Shown here in pieces: positions 43,001 to 49,852 of a stretch of 64,000 nt of DNA. The translations under genes were made by a program, and so were the position numbers. The notes below the pieces were generated by a model. That model searched no databases, was not told where the DNA came from, and saw nothing but the letters and a program-made list of their open reading frames with translations. The DNA lies in the NCBI GenBank assembly GCA_963678705.1, contig OY783206.1, positions 12,039,807 through 12,103,806 of the forward strand, read 5' to 3'. Each line of letters begins with the position of its first letter. Position 1 is the stretch's first letter. Source of the stretch: Panorpa germanica (lineage: Eukaryota; Arthropoda; Insecta; Mecoptera; Panorpidae).

Positions 43001-46000
43001 AGGGACAATCAGTACTTTAAAATACAATTTATTGGCATGTTATTGGGTTTGTTTCTTTAGTCATTTAGATGCACATAGAAAAACCGTTCTGACACGAACA
43101 TTTTGAAGCTACATTCCCAGATACTGTATTAGCTTTTAATTTTAGTTTTGGTTTCATGACTTAATTCTGTAAAGTATGTTTCACATTTCAACATGTTTTA
43201 ATTTAATGTTAAATTACGTAAGTATATTTCCCACTCACTGTCTTAATTTGGTTTTTAATTTTCTATTTAATTTAAATTGTATAGCATATGGGAATTGGGG
43301 TTTTAATTTATAATTTAATTTACATTTTCTTTGCTTTTTTAGAACCTTAGAAAGTCCAATATTTCTGAATTAAAAAATTGTAACAATTTATCAAAATGCA
43401 GGAGGATTTACTTTTAAGAGAAGTTCAATGTCAGTTTGTTAAAAGTAAAGAAGTAAAAACAATTTCTATTACTAATTGTTATTAAAAATATTGTTTCACT
43501 TTTATTTTTGTCCAACTGTCAAAATATATATTACTAATGACGTAACACGAATAATAAAACACGAATGTGACAATCTAGATTAAAATATTAAATAAAAACA
43601 TAAATTAAATATCAAAACAGTGAGTGGGAATAAGGTTTAGTGCGAATGCGTCGTACGTCAGTAATATAGACTTTGACAGTTTCATTGAAAAAGGAACATA
43701 AGTGCTGCTTTTAATAATAATATGCTTTGGAATAGAAATTATTAGCATTATATTTTGCCATGGTACAATTCCATGATTACAGTTTACAAATTGTTTAAAT
43801 TTAAGACGATAAATGTCTGCTTCTTTTATAGTGTTTGTAAAACTTGTAGGTTATAATATAGTAGGATACGTATGTAGGTTTTAAAAATGGATAGAGGTTA
43901 TGTTTTAATTTAGAAAGTATGGGGTATGCTTATATCCAAAACGAAACTTAAACCTAAAATAAAAAGTAAAACAGTAGCTGGGAATGATACTTAAATTGCA
44001 GTGGAATTTATGTTGAATAATTTGAATAAAATTTGCAGGATTAGATATGGCATAGTCATGTATTGACGTGTTTAAAGGTTCCATTCTCGGATCAGCATTT
44101 TATTTAATCTGGATTTGAAATTGAATATATTCTAAATGTAATAAGATCACTCTCAATACAAAACGTATAAATCATATATTATTTAACGTAATATTTTTTA
44201 GTATTATGTACGTAATATGTAATATGTTAATAAGTTATTTACTAAAGTTTAACAGAATTCTTTTACATTGTCATTACATAAATGCAAAGGACATTAAAAA
44301 TCTTTTACTAATATATTAATTTTATATACAAGTATATCATTGCATAAAAAGCTTTATTAAAATCAGAAAATGTAAATATATGTCGAATATTATATTAATT
44401 TAAAAAATGTAACAGATAAAGTTTTTTATGTTAAATAAACCTTAAATATATGTAACTGTGTTTACTGGAAAATTGGTTTAGCTCACATATATGAGGCCCC
44501 ATATGAGGACATATAAAAAAAATAACACAATAGAAAAATTAATTACGATACATAATTTGTTAATAAATATGTCCAACATTAAAAAGAATAAAACAGGCCA
44601 TGGTGTTAGAAGCCATACGACTTCCCGTTTTATATTTTAAGAATAAGTTAAATACTTTTTAATTGAAGTGATGTAATACAACAGTGTATGCTTTACAATT
44701 TTAAGTGAAACTTGGTGTTTTTTAATTAAGAACTACTTGGAAAACATTTTTTAATAGCTGGTGTAGCTAGGAAGCTTTTTTTTACTTTCTCTGTTTAATT
44801 GAAAAAGTTTAGTGCTTGTGTGTTATAGAGATCTAAAGGAAGAAGGTAAAAGTAATTGTACAAAAGGTTCCTAAATTTAAATAACATCACAAAAAGCATG
44901 AAGGTATCTTAAGGGAATCGGCATTGATGCTCATAATGAATTATAACATACATACGAGTATGTTGATTTTTATTCCAAAATAAATATTTAGGTTAAATTT
45001 ATACTGAATGAATTGCTTTGAAAACTTATCGAAATACAGAAACTAATGATTTATTTGTTTAATAAAGATAATTTATAAACAGTGATGCATTCAGGTCCGT
45101 GAAGCCCGGGCCCGTTAACTGTAAGAGCAAATTTTAGAGCTTGTTGTCTCGTTTTCAAAATTCAAAGATACGAGGCATGTTTTTTAAGTAAGTACCGTTT
45201 TGCGATTCCGCCTTTGCAGCGCTACGGTCGGCGTTCCGCGCATGCGCGCTGGTTACCTACATCTCTTGTCTACGCACTGACGCCATTACAGTCTGATTCT
45301 TCATTGTATACGTTGTTTACTGAGTGTTTAAGATGCCTCCGACAATCGTGAGTCCCGCCGATTGTGAAGTACGGGCTGTTATACGATTTCTTAGTGCTAA
45401 AGGCGTAAAACCGATCGATATTCATCGTGAGATCTGTGAAGTTTACGGACAAAACATTATGAGTGAAGGAATGGTAAGGAAATGGGTGAGAGCATTTAAA
45501 GATGGCCGCACAAATGTGCATGATGAAAAAAGTCAAAACAGTTGTGATACAGTGGTTAACAAGTCAGGCGGCAGAATTTTATGAGGAGGGTATTCAAAAA
45601 CTGGTGCCACGTTATGACAAGTGCCTCAATATTCACGGAAATTATGTAGAAAAGTAGATTAAGGTAGAGGCTTTCATGTAAAAATAAAATTATTGCGATA
45701 TCTTTGCACGTCTTTTTTTAATTCCAAAACGGTACTCACTTAAAAAACACGCCTGGTATTATTATTATATGAGCAGAGTTAATTTATTAAAATATTTATA
45801 TCATCACTAAAATCTGAAGTATCAACCCAGAAAACATTTCGATATAAACACTACATTCAAGGTATATACATTCATGTATATTGCATATCCTATGTATATG
45901 CTGTTGTGATGTAAAATTTACACTACATGTCATACGTTTGTGCAAATGCAAAGTTATGTGCATTTCTAAACATTTCTGCATGTACGTAAATGGTATATAC

Positions 46001-49000
46001 TGTTTGTTATGTTTATTCATTTGTATGTATATGCAATACATATACAGGATATTCTTTTTACATTATGGAGCATATATGAATATACAAGGAATATCAAATG
46101 TCTAAACAAGAAGTTTTAATCATTTCAGTTCAGAATAAAATGAAAAATATGAATAGCTGGGTATTTATTTAAATTTGTTTCATACGACCATATTTATAAT
46201 GTAGAGCGTGGAAGTTTGTGGCACTCTTCCAATAAAAAGAAATGAGTGAGACAATATTTGGGGATAAAAAAAGGCGCGCACATTTAAAATAAAATTCTTT
46301 ATGTATAATTTGTTGCCTTGTTAGATAAACTAAATTAGGAGAGCTCCATGTAGGAATAGTGGAATAACTTAAATGCACCCCTGTTTATAAGTATCAAAGG
46401 AAAGGAAATGTTTAGTTTAATAATGTGACTAATTTGCTAAAATGTTTTATAAGAATATTTGTTTATTATCACCGGAAGTGTGGTTACACTGCAATCGCAG
46501 GGCTGATAACGTAGATTACCGATTTTATTAATTACAAACAATATGTTAATGTGTTTTTAATGTAAAAATTTAAGTCACTTAGTCAACAACGACTAAACCA
46601 AAACACGTGTCAGAAACTTTAATTTCGTTAAGTCACAAACATGAAATAAACACCTAACATAAATCATATTAAATAAATGGATCGAGTCGTTACGACGTAA
46701 AATAAAATAAATTAATTAAAATATGCAACAAAAATATGTTATATGTATAGTAGGTTATTTACTATTATGCTTAATCTATATCTGTATCTCCATTTATGAA
46801 ATTACTATTAGTTTTGAATAAAAATAATTCATAAAAATTAAATAACGCCTTTTATTTTTTTTTTAAATATCTAAATAGTTATTTGCATGCATTTCCCTGA
46901 AATGCATATTGGATCCAAGCATAGCTGAGTTGAATGGAACTGTGTTGTTAGTGAGTGAACGAACGTGTATACGAGTGAGAGAAAACACAAGTTCATGATG
47001 TCACCATCAAAAGCATGGAACCAATGATACCCTGCGACCGAGAAATAGAGTCGCTGAATATTTGCACAAAACCAGTTTAAGTTCGGTTGAGCCTTATGTT
47101 TTCTCTCACTCATATACACGATCGTTCTCTCACTAACAACACAGTTCCATTCTCATTCGGTTCGGGCAGATTCGGGGCTAAGGTTTGCAACCAGTCGTCT
47201 CATGTGCGGACGCCCTTAGTCTACGTGGTGACTACCGTGACTAGAGTGTTATGGGGACTAGTGGATCCAGTGACCCACTTCCTCCTAAGTAATTAACTAA
47301 TTATTACGTTGTTCGCATTATTGAACGAATAAATCTGTGGGTACACAACACTATGCAAAGTTATCAAGATAATATTATGTAATTAATTTTTAATACTAAA
47401 AAATTCAGTATTTTAAGTAAAAAATGTAAATATTTCATAAAATAATTGTCAAAGGTGTATATTACGTAAGGAAGCCTAAAAGATTTTACTTATTTTTTAC
47501 TAACATTTTTGTAAATTTTTTAACAACATATATTTTACATATTCGTATGTAAATTAAATTATTTATAAATAATCTTAAATTTTACTTAAAACTTTTATGC
47601 AAACTCTAATATCCTTTGATGTAAAATATATATAACCGTGTTTAGGAGGTTCTACCTCTACTAGTTTTATTCCACTTCAAAATAAACGTTGTTTTTTTAA
47701 AAAATCACTGAGTAATTATATATACCTATACACAAATGAACAACATATGTCAAGATATCTCTAAATATTTATGTTACTATAGTTAATTTTATAGAACAAA
47801 TGTTTAGTTTATAATCCAAGGAACTGGATCATAACTCCAAGAACACGACCGCACTGTTTACATAAAAACTTCATAGAAATTAAAAAATTACTAATTATAA
47901 TTAAAAATAAGACTGGAAAATGATTGACAAATGTCGTTAATGTTTACATTCGCGGTTATTACGCGATTTATTAATTATGAAAACGTCACATAAACTGTAT
48001 CGGCTGAGACTTACGTAATTAGTTTTAAACATTGATGAAGGCTTCAAGTTTATTATTTACTGAGTAACCAAGTAGTTAATTAAAAATTGTCAATCAATTT
48101 AGCTAATAAAACTCTGATTAAAATATGAATTTACTGGGTTTTAAATTTTATAGTAACGCTTTATCCAATATCAAAACCATTAGCAGAGAACACAACCCGT
48201 ATATAATGTGTTGCATTGAAATAAATAAAAATCACTTACCGGTTTGCGTGCTGATGTCGAAGAAGGTTGAAGTAGTCTCCACGGTCATGGATGCTATAGT
48301 TCCATCTGTAATTTGCGCACAAGAATCTCGCCTTCCACGATATCTGGAAGTATCATCACTTTGCGAACTCTGACGCCTAAAATTACGGCAACGAATCATT
48401 TCTTCTGTTGTGGATTGCCTGCGAAAACCTCTCGCAATCAGAATCTCTTCCGTAGTAGACTGTCTACGAATAGCAGGTCTAGTTTGTTCCGTCGAAGGAG
48501 GCGGAGGTGGTCTAGCACACGGGCTAGGGTCACGAGATGAACAACAACTACTAGATCCTTCCGGAGATTTATTATTTCGACCTCCAGCTGCCGAACTAGA
48601 TTGTCGACGAAGACGGCCCCGTCGACTACGACCGCCAGGTGAGGTATCACGTTCATGAGACCTGTCAGGACTCAAGTGTGTTCTAGAATCGCGACGGCTT
48701 CGAGATGCACTATCTGGACTTAAACTATCACGTCTGGCACGACGTTCATCGGAGTCCCCATCAGGGCTGAGCGCTGGCTGACTTCCTCTGCGTCCCCACA
48801 CCCCTGGAGGTAAACAAGATTCATCATAAGCTGTGGCTTGTCTTTGCAAGCGTGAAAGTCTTGGGGCCCGCTCTGGGGAAGCTCTGCTGTCACGACGATT
48901 TAATCGAGGCCCACATTGGGTGGTAGAGTCTCTTCGTCCAGTGCGTGGACCTTGTGGAACGGTCGGTGACGTAGCAGGAGGAGTCACACTGCTCATTATG

Positions 49001-49848
49001 ATTGTAGGAGGGGGTAATGCTTGACATCCTGTGTCTACATGAACGGAAATGCTGGTGCTTGGTACGGGAATGGTCTCAGAAGCTGTTGAAGAAGTTGATG
49101 GTCTCTGTTCTTGACGGAAATTGGGTGCTTCAGTAACAATACGCGAGTCACGGCGCTTTTTATGAGCTCCAACGATCTTTGGAGGAGGAGGAGTTATTAA
49201 AATTGTGGAATCTCTACGTCCACTACTTGAACCTGATCCCCGTCGGGAAGTATGCGCTAGCATTGATTCCTCTCCAGAACCCCGTCTAATTGTAGTAGGA
49301 CTCTCCCGTTTAGACAAGAAATTTACTAAGTCCGACCTAAACTCTGAAACTGCAGTTGACATATAAGAGTCCCTTCTGCAGCGTGATGTTGTCGACTTGA
49401 TTCCAGAGTCAGCACTGGATTCCCGTCGTTTTCGTATGTAAGGAGCATGACCTGGTTGTGTGATTGTCGAAGCTTCGGTGGTTGTTTGTGATCTTGGCCA
49501 TGGATCCTTTGCTATATCTGCAAGTGTTTCTCTACGAAGTAGCGGTGCCTTAGCACGTGTCCTCATGGAACCCCATTCCCGGAAAATGTCTGTTAATTGA
49601 GCGAGGGAGCTTCTTCGTCGTCCGGTCGCTCCTCCGGTGTTAGGAGGGGAGGTTTCTTGTGTTTCCGTTGGTTGCGAGACGCAATTTATCTGGGCTGAGG
49701 AATCTCTCCGTCCGCCTAGACGTTGTCTGATCGTGGACTCTTCGACTTGTTCGCGGACCAGGTCGTCCCATCCATTGCCACCTTGCCATACCAATCCCAC
49801 CTGGTGGCTTAGAATGGGAAGGTTGCACACAAAGCAAATCGCAGTCAT
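15493..49848 (-). CDS. LIM-RapGAP-BTB/BACK protein, 12 coding exons, 1516 residues
   Basis: The 12 exons (listed separately) join with matching phase at every border; the sum, 4551 nt, is a whole number of codons. Order in the protein: C5 and C8 of a LIM finger; Arg/Ser/Pro-rich region to about 536 with some 18 RRxS motifs; rest of the LIM domain (H548, C551, C554, C557, C578, H581); lead-in with PTPGYWIE near 645; RapGAP catalytic domain about 725-1040 with the Asn thumb N933 in HIGNDIV; BTB first half about 1110-1150; Ser/Pro-rich insert; BTB second half about 1280-1345; BACK 1346-1516. RapGAPs speed GTP hydrolysis on Rap GTPases; BTB/BACK modules dimerise or bind cullin-3; LIM modules bind proteins. 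The combined role is inference. The BTB part recalls the insect BTB protein called serine-enriched protein, from memory only. The start rests on the ATG 4 nt inside the first exon found; a further upstream coding exon is not excluded. Confidence 0.85.
16093..16397 (-). CDS. exon 11: second half of BTB
   Basis: 305 nt, acceptor GGTTTTCAG, donor GTAAGA. Encodes FDPDTFRVLLDYLHTGSC and AAEHYDLPELLQAC, the standard BTB sequence F..ll.ylYtg...l..A..y.l..L...C. Confidence 0.92.
16489..16640 (-). CDS. exon 10: basic Ser/Pro-rich insert
   Basis: 152 nt, acceptor GATCCTAG, donor GTAAGC. Encodes KSVPSSPMVKR and WGRSIRKQ, basic sequence with possible phosphorylation sites, still within the BTB insertion. 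Confidence 0.85.
16727..16888 (-). CDS. exon 9: BTB helix end and Pro/Ser-rich insert
   Basis: 162 nt, acceptor CTTTCTAG, donor GTAGGT. Begins VFQEMLYG, finishing the first BTB helices, then a Pro/Ser-rich segment that interrupts the fold. Confidence 0.88.
16959..17190 (-). CDS. exon 8: linker and first half of BTB
   Basis: 232 nt, acceptor ATTTTAG, donor GTGAAT. Encodes LFDVVFLVG, then VRAILGVRSR: the BTB pattern DVxF...HxxxLxxRS, with Val in place of the usual His. Confidence 0.88.
17265..17558 (-). CDS. exon 7: end of the RapGAP domain
   Basis: 294 nt, acceptor TTTGTTCCAG, donor GTATTA; 65-bp intron before it. Encodes FREWLLTKIVNGERASYSAP and ARMQERTR, matching the EFxxFLLxKLINAE and ExRTR blocks that close RapGAP domains. 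Confidence 0.92.
17624..18138 (-). CDS. exon 6: RapGAP catalytic core
   Basis: 515 nt, acceptor CTCTACAG, donor GTGGGT; preceded by a 69-bp intron. Contains GGLD, EIMFHVST and QRKRHIGNDIV. The Asn of HIGND is the asparagine thumb that substitutes for the Ras-GAP arginine finger in this family; it is intact here, so GAP activity is expected. Confidence 0.93.
18208..18514 (-). CDS. exon 5: start of the RapGAP domain
   Basis: 307 nt, acceptor TTATCTAG, donor GTATGT. Acidic patch, then YGTEHWNYFTNDEDLGP, the classic opening of Rap/Ran-GAP domains (compare GKEHFNYYSLD in Rap1GAP). Confidence 0.92.
18515..21069 (-). other. intron 4 of the LIM-RapGAP-BTB gene (GC-AG)
   Basis: 2555 bp. Holds the mariner 5' remnant at 19685-20084; the rest is AT-rich with nothing recognised. 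Confidence 0.7.
19685..20084 (+). mobile_element. mariner 5' end with N-terminal transposase remnant
   Basis: Starts with a mariner-type terminus (TACGAGGTCTGTTCAAAAAA). About 206 nt later a frame opens at 19891 with the paired-like DNA-binding domain of mariner transposases: MLKVAYGESTLS, VYKWYKLFTEGRE and DDARPGQ. It stops at 20082-20084 where homology ends; no catalytic domain or 3' terminus is present. Inactive. Orientation opposite to the host gene. Confidence 0.75.
21070..21252 (-). CDS. exon 4: RapGAP lead-in, GC splice donor
   Basis: 183 nt, acceptor TATTCCAG, phase 1 in and out. Encodes EEFPHSLFPTPGYWIE, recalling the GYWIE block upstream of the RapGAP domain in Rap1GAP. The donor is GCAAGT (21064-21069), not GT. 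Using the GTAATA 4 nt further on would bring an in-frame stop right after the junction with exon 5; the GC site gives an open frame through DRGYNDLYEDD. Confidence 0.8.
21442..21827. mobile_element. PIF/Harbinger-like MITE (family W)
   Basis: Inverted ends TGGCCATCTATAAATTATGT and, from the right, GGGCCATCCATAAATTACGT; TAA flanks both sides (21439-21441, 21828-21830). A 3-bp TAA/TTA duplication is typical of PIF/Harbinger. A T-rich frame inside has no family match. Relatives at 40262, 52801 and 53477. Confidence 0.6.
23085..23219 (-). CDS. exon-like open segment of unknown affiliation
   Basis: Minus strand: acceptor-like TTTCGTAG, then 45 codons' worth of protein-like sequence (FFVELIKDITVF, later LFGVLPYSEERLH), then AA followed by GTAAGC. 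Enters in phase 2, which fits neither exon 3 nor the microexon. A GC donor 4 nt earlier (last base 23089) would give a phase 1 exit compatible with exon 4, so an alternative first exon is conceivable. No family recognised. Confidence 0.3.
23639..23680 (-). CDS. candidate 42-nt cassette microexon
   Basis: Flanked by acceptor TTACACAG and donor GTATGA on the minus strand; 42 nt, phase 1 in and phase 1 out, open only in that frame. Lies between exons 3 and 4, whose junction is also phase 1, so it could be added without a shift (14 extra residues, including KDETTWHLT). Short length means chance cannot be ruled out. Confidence 0.4.
24441..24653 (+). repeat. TIR MITE, family A, copy 2
   Basis: About 213 bp, starting TATAGTCCAAATTACGA. 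The copy at 26320-26537 is its reverse complement over nearly the full length. The right terminus is cut off where the next repeat (24655-24850) starts. Confidence 0.7.
24655..24850 (-). repeat. dispersed repeat related to 11700-11830
   Basis: Reverse complement carries TTATTTTTTAATAACTC and GTTTTGTCTCTTTAATTATT in the same order as 11760-11830. Confidence 0.55.
25043..25628 (+). mobile_element. mariner deletion derivative, copy 1
   Basis: Terminal inverted repeats of about 30 bp (GAGGCATGTTTTTTAAGTA on the left, GAGGCGTGTTTTTTAAGTA from the right). From ATG at 25205 the frame gives the mariner DNA-binding domain (MPPTVVSPADCEVRAVIRF, then VRKWVRAFKD) and then joins, out of frame, to the transposase C-terminus (RQRLQDDNEVK ... 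HGNYVEK, stop 25526-25528). The catalytic middle is deleted. Left TA duplication present; right side mutated to TT. Nearly identical to 45171-45756 outside the junction. Confidence 0.85.
26320..26537 (-). repeat. TIR MITE, family A, copy 3
   Basis: 218 bp with imperfect 45-50 bp inverted ends: TATAGTTCAAATTACGAG on the left, TATAGTCAAAATCACGAG from the right, both followed by AGTTCGGCGGT. Ends in TATA, consistent with TA target duplication. Reverse orientation to the copy at 24441. Confidence 0.75.
28338..28571. repeat. long inverted repeat (arms of about 62 bp)
   Basis: 28338-28399 and 28510-28571 are near-perfect reverse complements (GCCTATTTTGTAA, TTAACTTCTGA, TTTTTCAAAG), separated by about 110 nt. 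Probably a MITE. It lies inside a wider inverted pair: AGCTCCAAACGATG near 28279 and CATCGTTTGGAGCC near 29467. Confidence 0.65.
28844..29433. mobile_element. PIF/Harbinger-like TIR element, 590 bp
   Basis: Perfect 16-nt ends GGGCCTTATTCTGTAA in inverted orientation, flanked on both sides by TAA (28841-28843, 29434-29436). Internal copies of TATTCTGTA and of ATCGATTTT/ATCGCTG motifs form subterminal repeats. No transposase frame. Confidence 0.75.
30008..30173 (-). CDS. exon 3: end of the LIM domain and linker
   Basis: 166 nt, acceptor CTCCTGCAG, donor GTAAAA, phase 0 in and phase 1 out. Begins NHILCDLH: C578-x2-H581 supplies the last two zinc ligands, 20 residues after C557 as the LIM consensus needs. 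The rest is a linker with a RRKSS site. Confidence 0.85.
30236..30610 (+). repeat. MITE family P, left part, interrupted by a hAT element
   Basis: Matches 43208-43560 in order (CACTCACTG start, TATTTAATTTAAATT, GGATTTACTTTT, AATTGTTATTAAAAA, ATATTACTAA). The match stops at the hAT target site at 30611; the right end is not found after it. Confidence 0.6.
30619..31379 (-). mobile_element. hAT element, decayed, with 8-bp duplication
   Basis: Ends CAGTGGCGTAGC and, from the right, CAGTGGCGTAGCT, typical of hAT elements, flanked by the perfect 8-bp duplication ATGCATAC (30611-30618 and 31380-31387). Minus-strand fragments such as SSSVMNDFINKLPNK suggest transposase remnants, but no long frame survives, so 761 bp is an internally deleted copy. 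Confidence 0.8.
32105..32395 (+). repeat. repeat family F, copy 1
   Basis: Direct relative of 34985-35285: AATACTACCTA, GCATAAGTAAGGGTTTTA, GCACTAGTCTGTACGTTAAA and TTGATTAAATTTTTAAATAT occur in the same order. Confidence 0.65.
32530..32639 (-). CDS. exon 2: central part of the LIM domain
   Basis: 110 nt, acceptor GTTTACAG, donor GTATGT. Enters in phase 1 (completing Glu 537 with the last base of exon 1) and leaves in phase 0. Encodes H-x2-C-x2-C-x2-C (HEECLRCNSC), the core of a LIM domain. Confidence 0.85.
32709..32734. repeat. (GGTATC)n hexamer microsatellite
   Basis: Four GGTATC units in tandem, 69 nt upstream (transcript sense) of the LIM exon 2. Confidence 0.85.
34260..35285 (+). repeat. 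repeat family F, longest copy, with a MITE inside
   Basis: Left part (about 34262-34352) matches the reverse complement of 56412-56490 (AGAAGTTGTACAACACGTCC, GTCGGAAGCTTTCATATT). The middle (TCTCTGCTAACTCGTG) matches 56215-56400 reversed; the right part matches 32105-32395. The MITE at 34355-34702 splits it. Confidence 0.65.
34355..34702. mobile_element. PIF/Harbinger-like MITE (family G), nested
   Basis: Inverted ends GGCCCTCCGTACACGAG and, from the right, GGCCGTCCGTACATGAG, continuing into CGACTGATTGCAAAC; TAA on both sides (34352-34354, 34703-34705). The right two thirds recur at 46995-47215. Confidence 0.7.
35735..36115 (+). repeat. possible retroelement or SINE tail, weak
   Basis: Starts AACTAGCGTTTGTCCCGTCG, a wording common at ends of RTE-like or SINE repeats in insects, and is less AT-rich than its neighbours. 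No frame or second copy in the window supports this. Confidence 0.2.
36579..37195. mobile_element. TIR element flanked by 75-bp direct repeats
   Basis: 36579-36653 and 37120-37195 are near-identical direct repeats (AAGAGGA, TTTTCTACATCACAA, AAAAACAGTGCCACAT). Between them lies an element from about 36656 to 37118 with inverted ends GCCGGTTTTACACCA and, from the right, GCCGGTTTCACACCA. No transposase. Confidence 0.65.
38118..38701 (+). mobile_element. 5'-truncated LINE fragment, 584 bp
   Basis: Flanked by a perfect 16-bp target duplication GATAAAGAGTGTTAGT (38102-38117 and 38702-38717). Frames encode the C-terminal part of an ORF2-like protein (RIARFSLGNE, then, shifted, ETLEHIKFSC, resembling the terminal Cys/His segment of I/Jockey/R1-type LINEs). 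The tail is an AATAATAATA-like A-rich end. Dead on arrival by truncation; inserted into repeat family D. Confidence 0.75.
40258..40330. repeat. one terminus of MITE family W
   Basis: GAGACCATCCATTAATTACG after TTA, as at the ends of 21442-21827. The opposite end was not found. Confidence 0.45.
40620..40838 (+). repeat. MITE family E, partial copy
   Basis: Shares TTGCATTGTCATTAAATAAATG and related blocks with 44160-44480 and 51803-52123; cut by the LINE fragment that follows. Confidence 0.5.
40840..41130 (+). mobile_element. 5'-truncated I-type LINE, C-terminus of ORF2
   Basis: Encodes CSEEGILDHIIFEC and TFPVN, aligning with CGEEGSLDHIILGC and QFPVN at the end of ORF2 of the complete element at 57362-63121, then a stop (41043-41045), about 40 nt of UTR and an A-rich tail. 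A different family from the complete copy. Imperfect flanking GTATTCTTAC / GTACTCTTAC may be the target duplication. Confidence 0.7.
41131..43200. other. intronic AT-rich DNA, nothing seen
   Basis: Frames here are AT-biased and without family resemblance. No RNA gene or element ends recognised. Confidence 0.4.
43208..43633. mobile_element. MITE family P, complete copy
   Basis: Inverted ends TTCCCACTCACTGT and, from the right, the same 14 nt; about 425 bp, no coding. Relative at 30236-30610. Confidence 0.6.
44160..44480. repeat. MITE family E, diverged copy
   Basis: Parallel to 51803-52123 (CATTGTCATTA, AAATCTTTTACTAATA, TGCATAAAAAGCTTTATT, TGTAACTGTGTTTA). Confidence 0.6.
45171..45756 (+). 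mobile_element. mariner deletion derivative, copy 2
   Basis: 586 bp with TA duplications on both sides (45169-45170, 45757-45758). Same ends and flanks of coding sequence as 25043-25628, but the DNA-binding part runs further (RAFKDGRTNVHDEK) before joining the C-terminal part out of frame; stop at 45655-45657. Start ATG 45333. Confidence 0.87.
45760..46925. other. intronic AT-rich DNA, nothing seen
   Basis: No coding, RNA or repeat-end signal recognised. Confidence 0.4.
46930..47215. repeat. MITE family G, second copy, with internal hairpin
   Basis: From about 46995 to 47215 it follows the right part of 34355-34702 (CATGATGTCACCATCAA, GGGCAGATTCGGGGCTAAGG). A 55-nt inverted repeat joins 46931-46988 to 47096-47153 (GGAACTGTGTTGTTAGTGAG and complement). 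Confidence 0.6.
48240..49848 (-). CDS. exon 1: start, Cys-x2-Cys and RRxS-rich region
   Basis: 536 codons plus one base (phase 1 exit), donor GTAAGT (48234-48239). An acceptor TTTTCTAG lies just upstream, so a 5' UTR exon must exist further right and the exon begins at 49852. Encodes C5-x2-C8 at the very start, then a disordered-looking Arg/Ser/Pro-rich stretch with about 18 RRxS sites plus one RRET, tandem RRQSTTEE octamers, and a paired RRDSSAQI / RRDSCAQI near its two ends. G+C here is far above the local average, and synonymous sites look protein-constrained. Confidence 0.85.
49781..49782 (-). promoter_or_regulatory. cryptic alternative splice donor in exon 1
   Basis: CAAG followed by GTGGCA on the minus strand, with 49782 as last exonic base. 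It would leave in phase 1, the phase exon 2 needs, joining residues 1-22 straight to the LIM core. The site is weak by consensus; use is inference. Confidence 0.25.
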
Positions 49849-49852
49849 TGTT

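Larger units (their letters stand above)
32640..48239 (-). other. intron 1 of the LIM-RapGAP-BTB gene
   Basis: 15.6 kb. Filled by repeat families F, P and E, a PIF-like MITE, the direct-repeat-flanked element at 36.6-37.2 kb, two LINE fragments and the second mariner derivative. No other exon with a matching phase was found. Confidence 0.6.
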
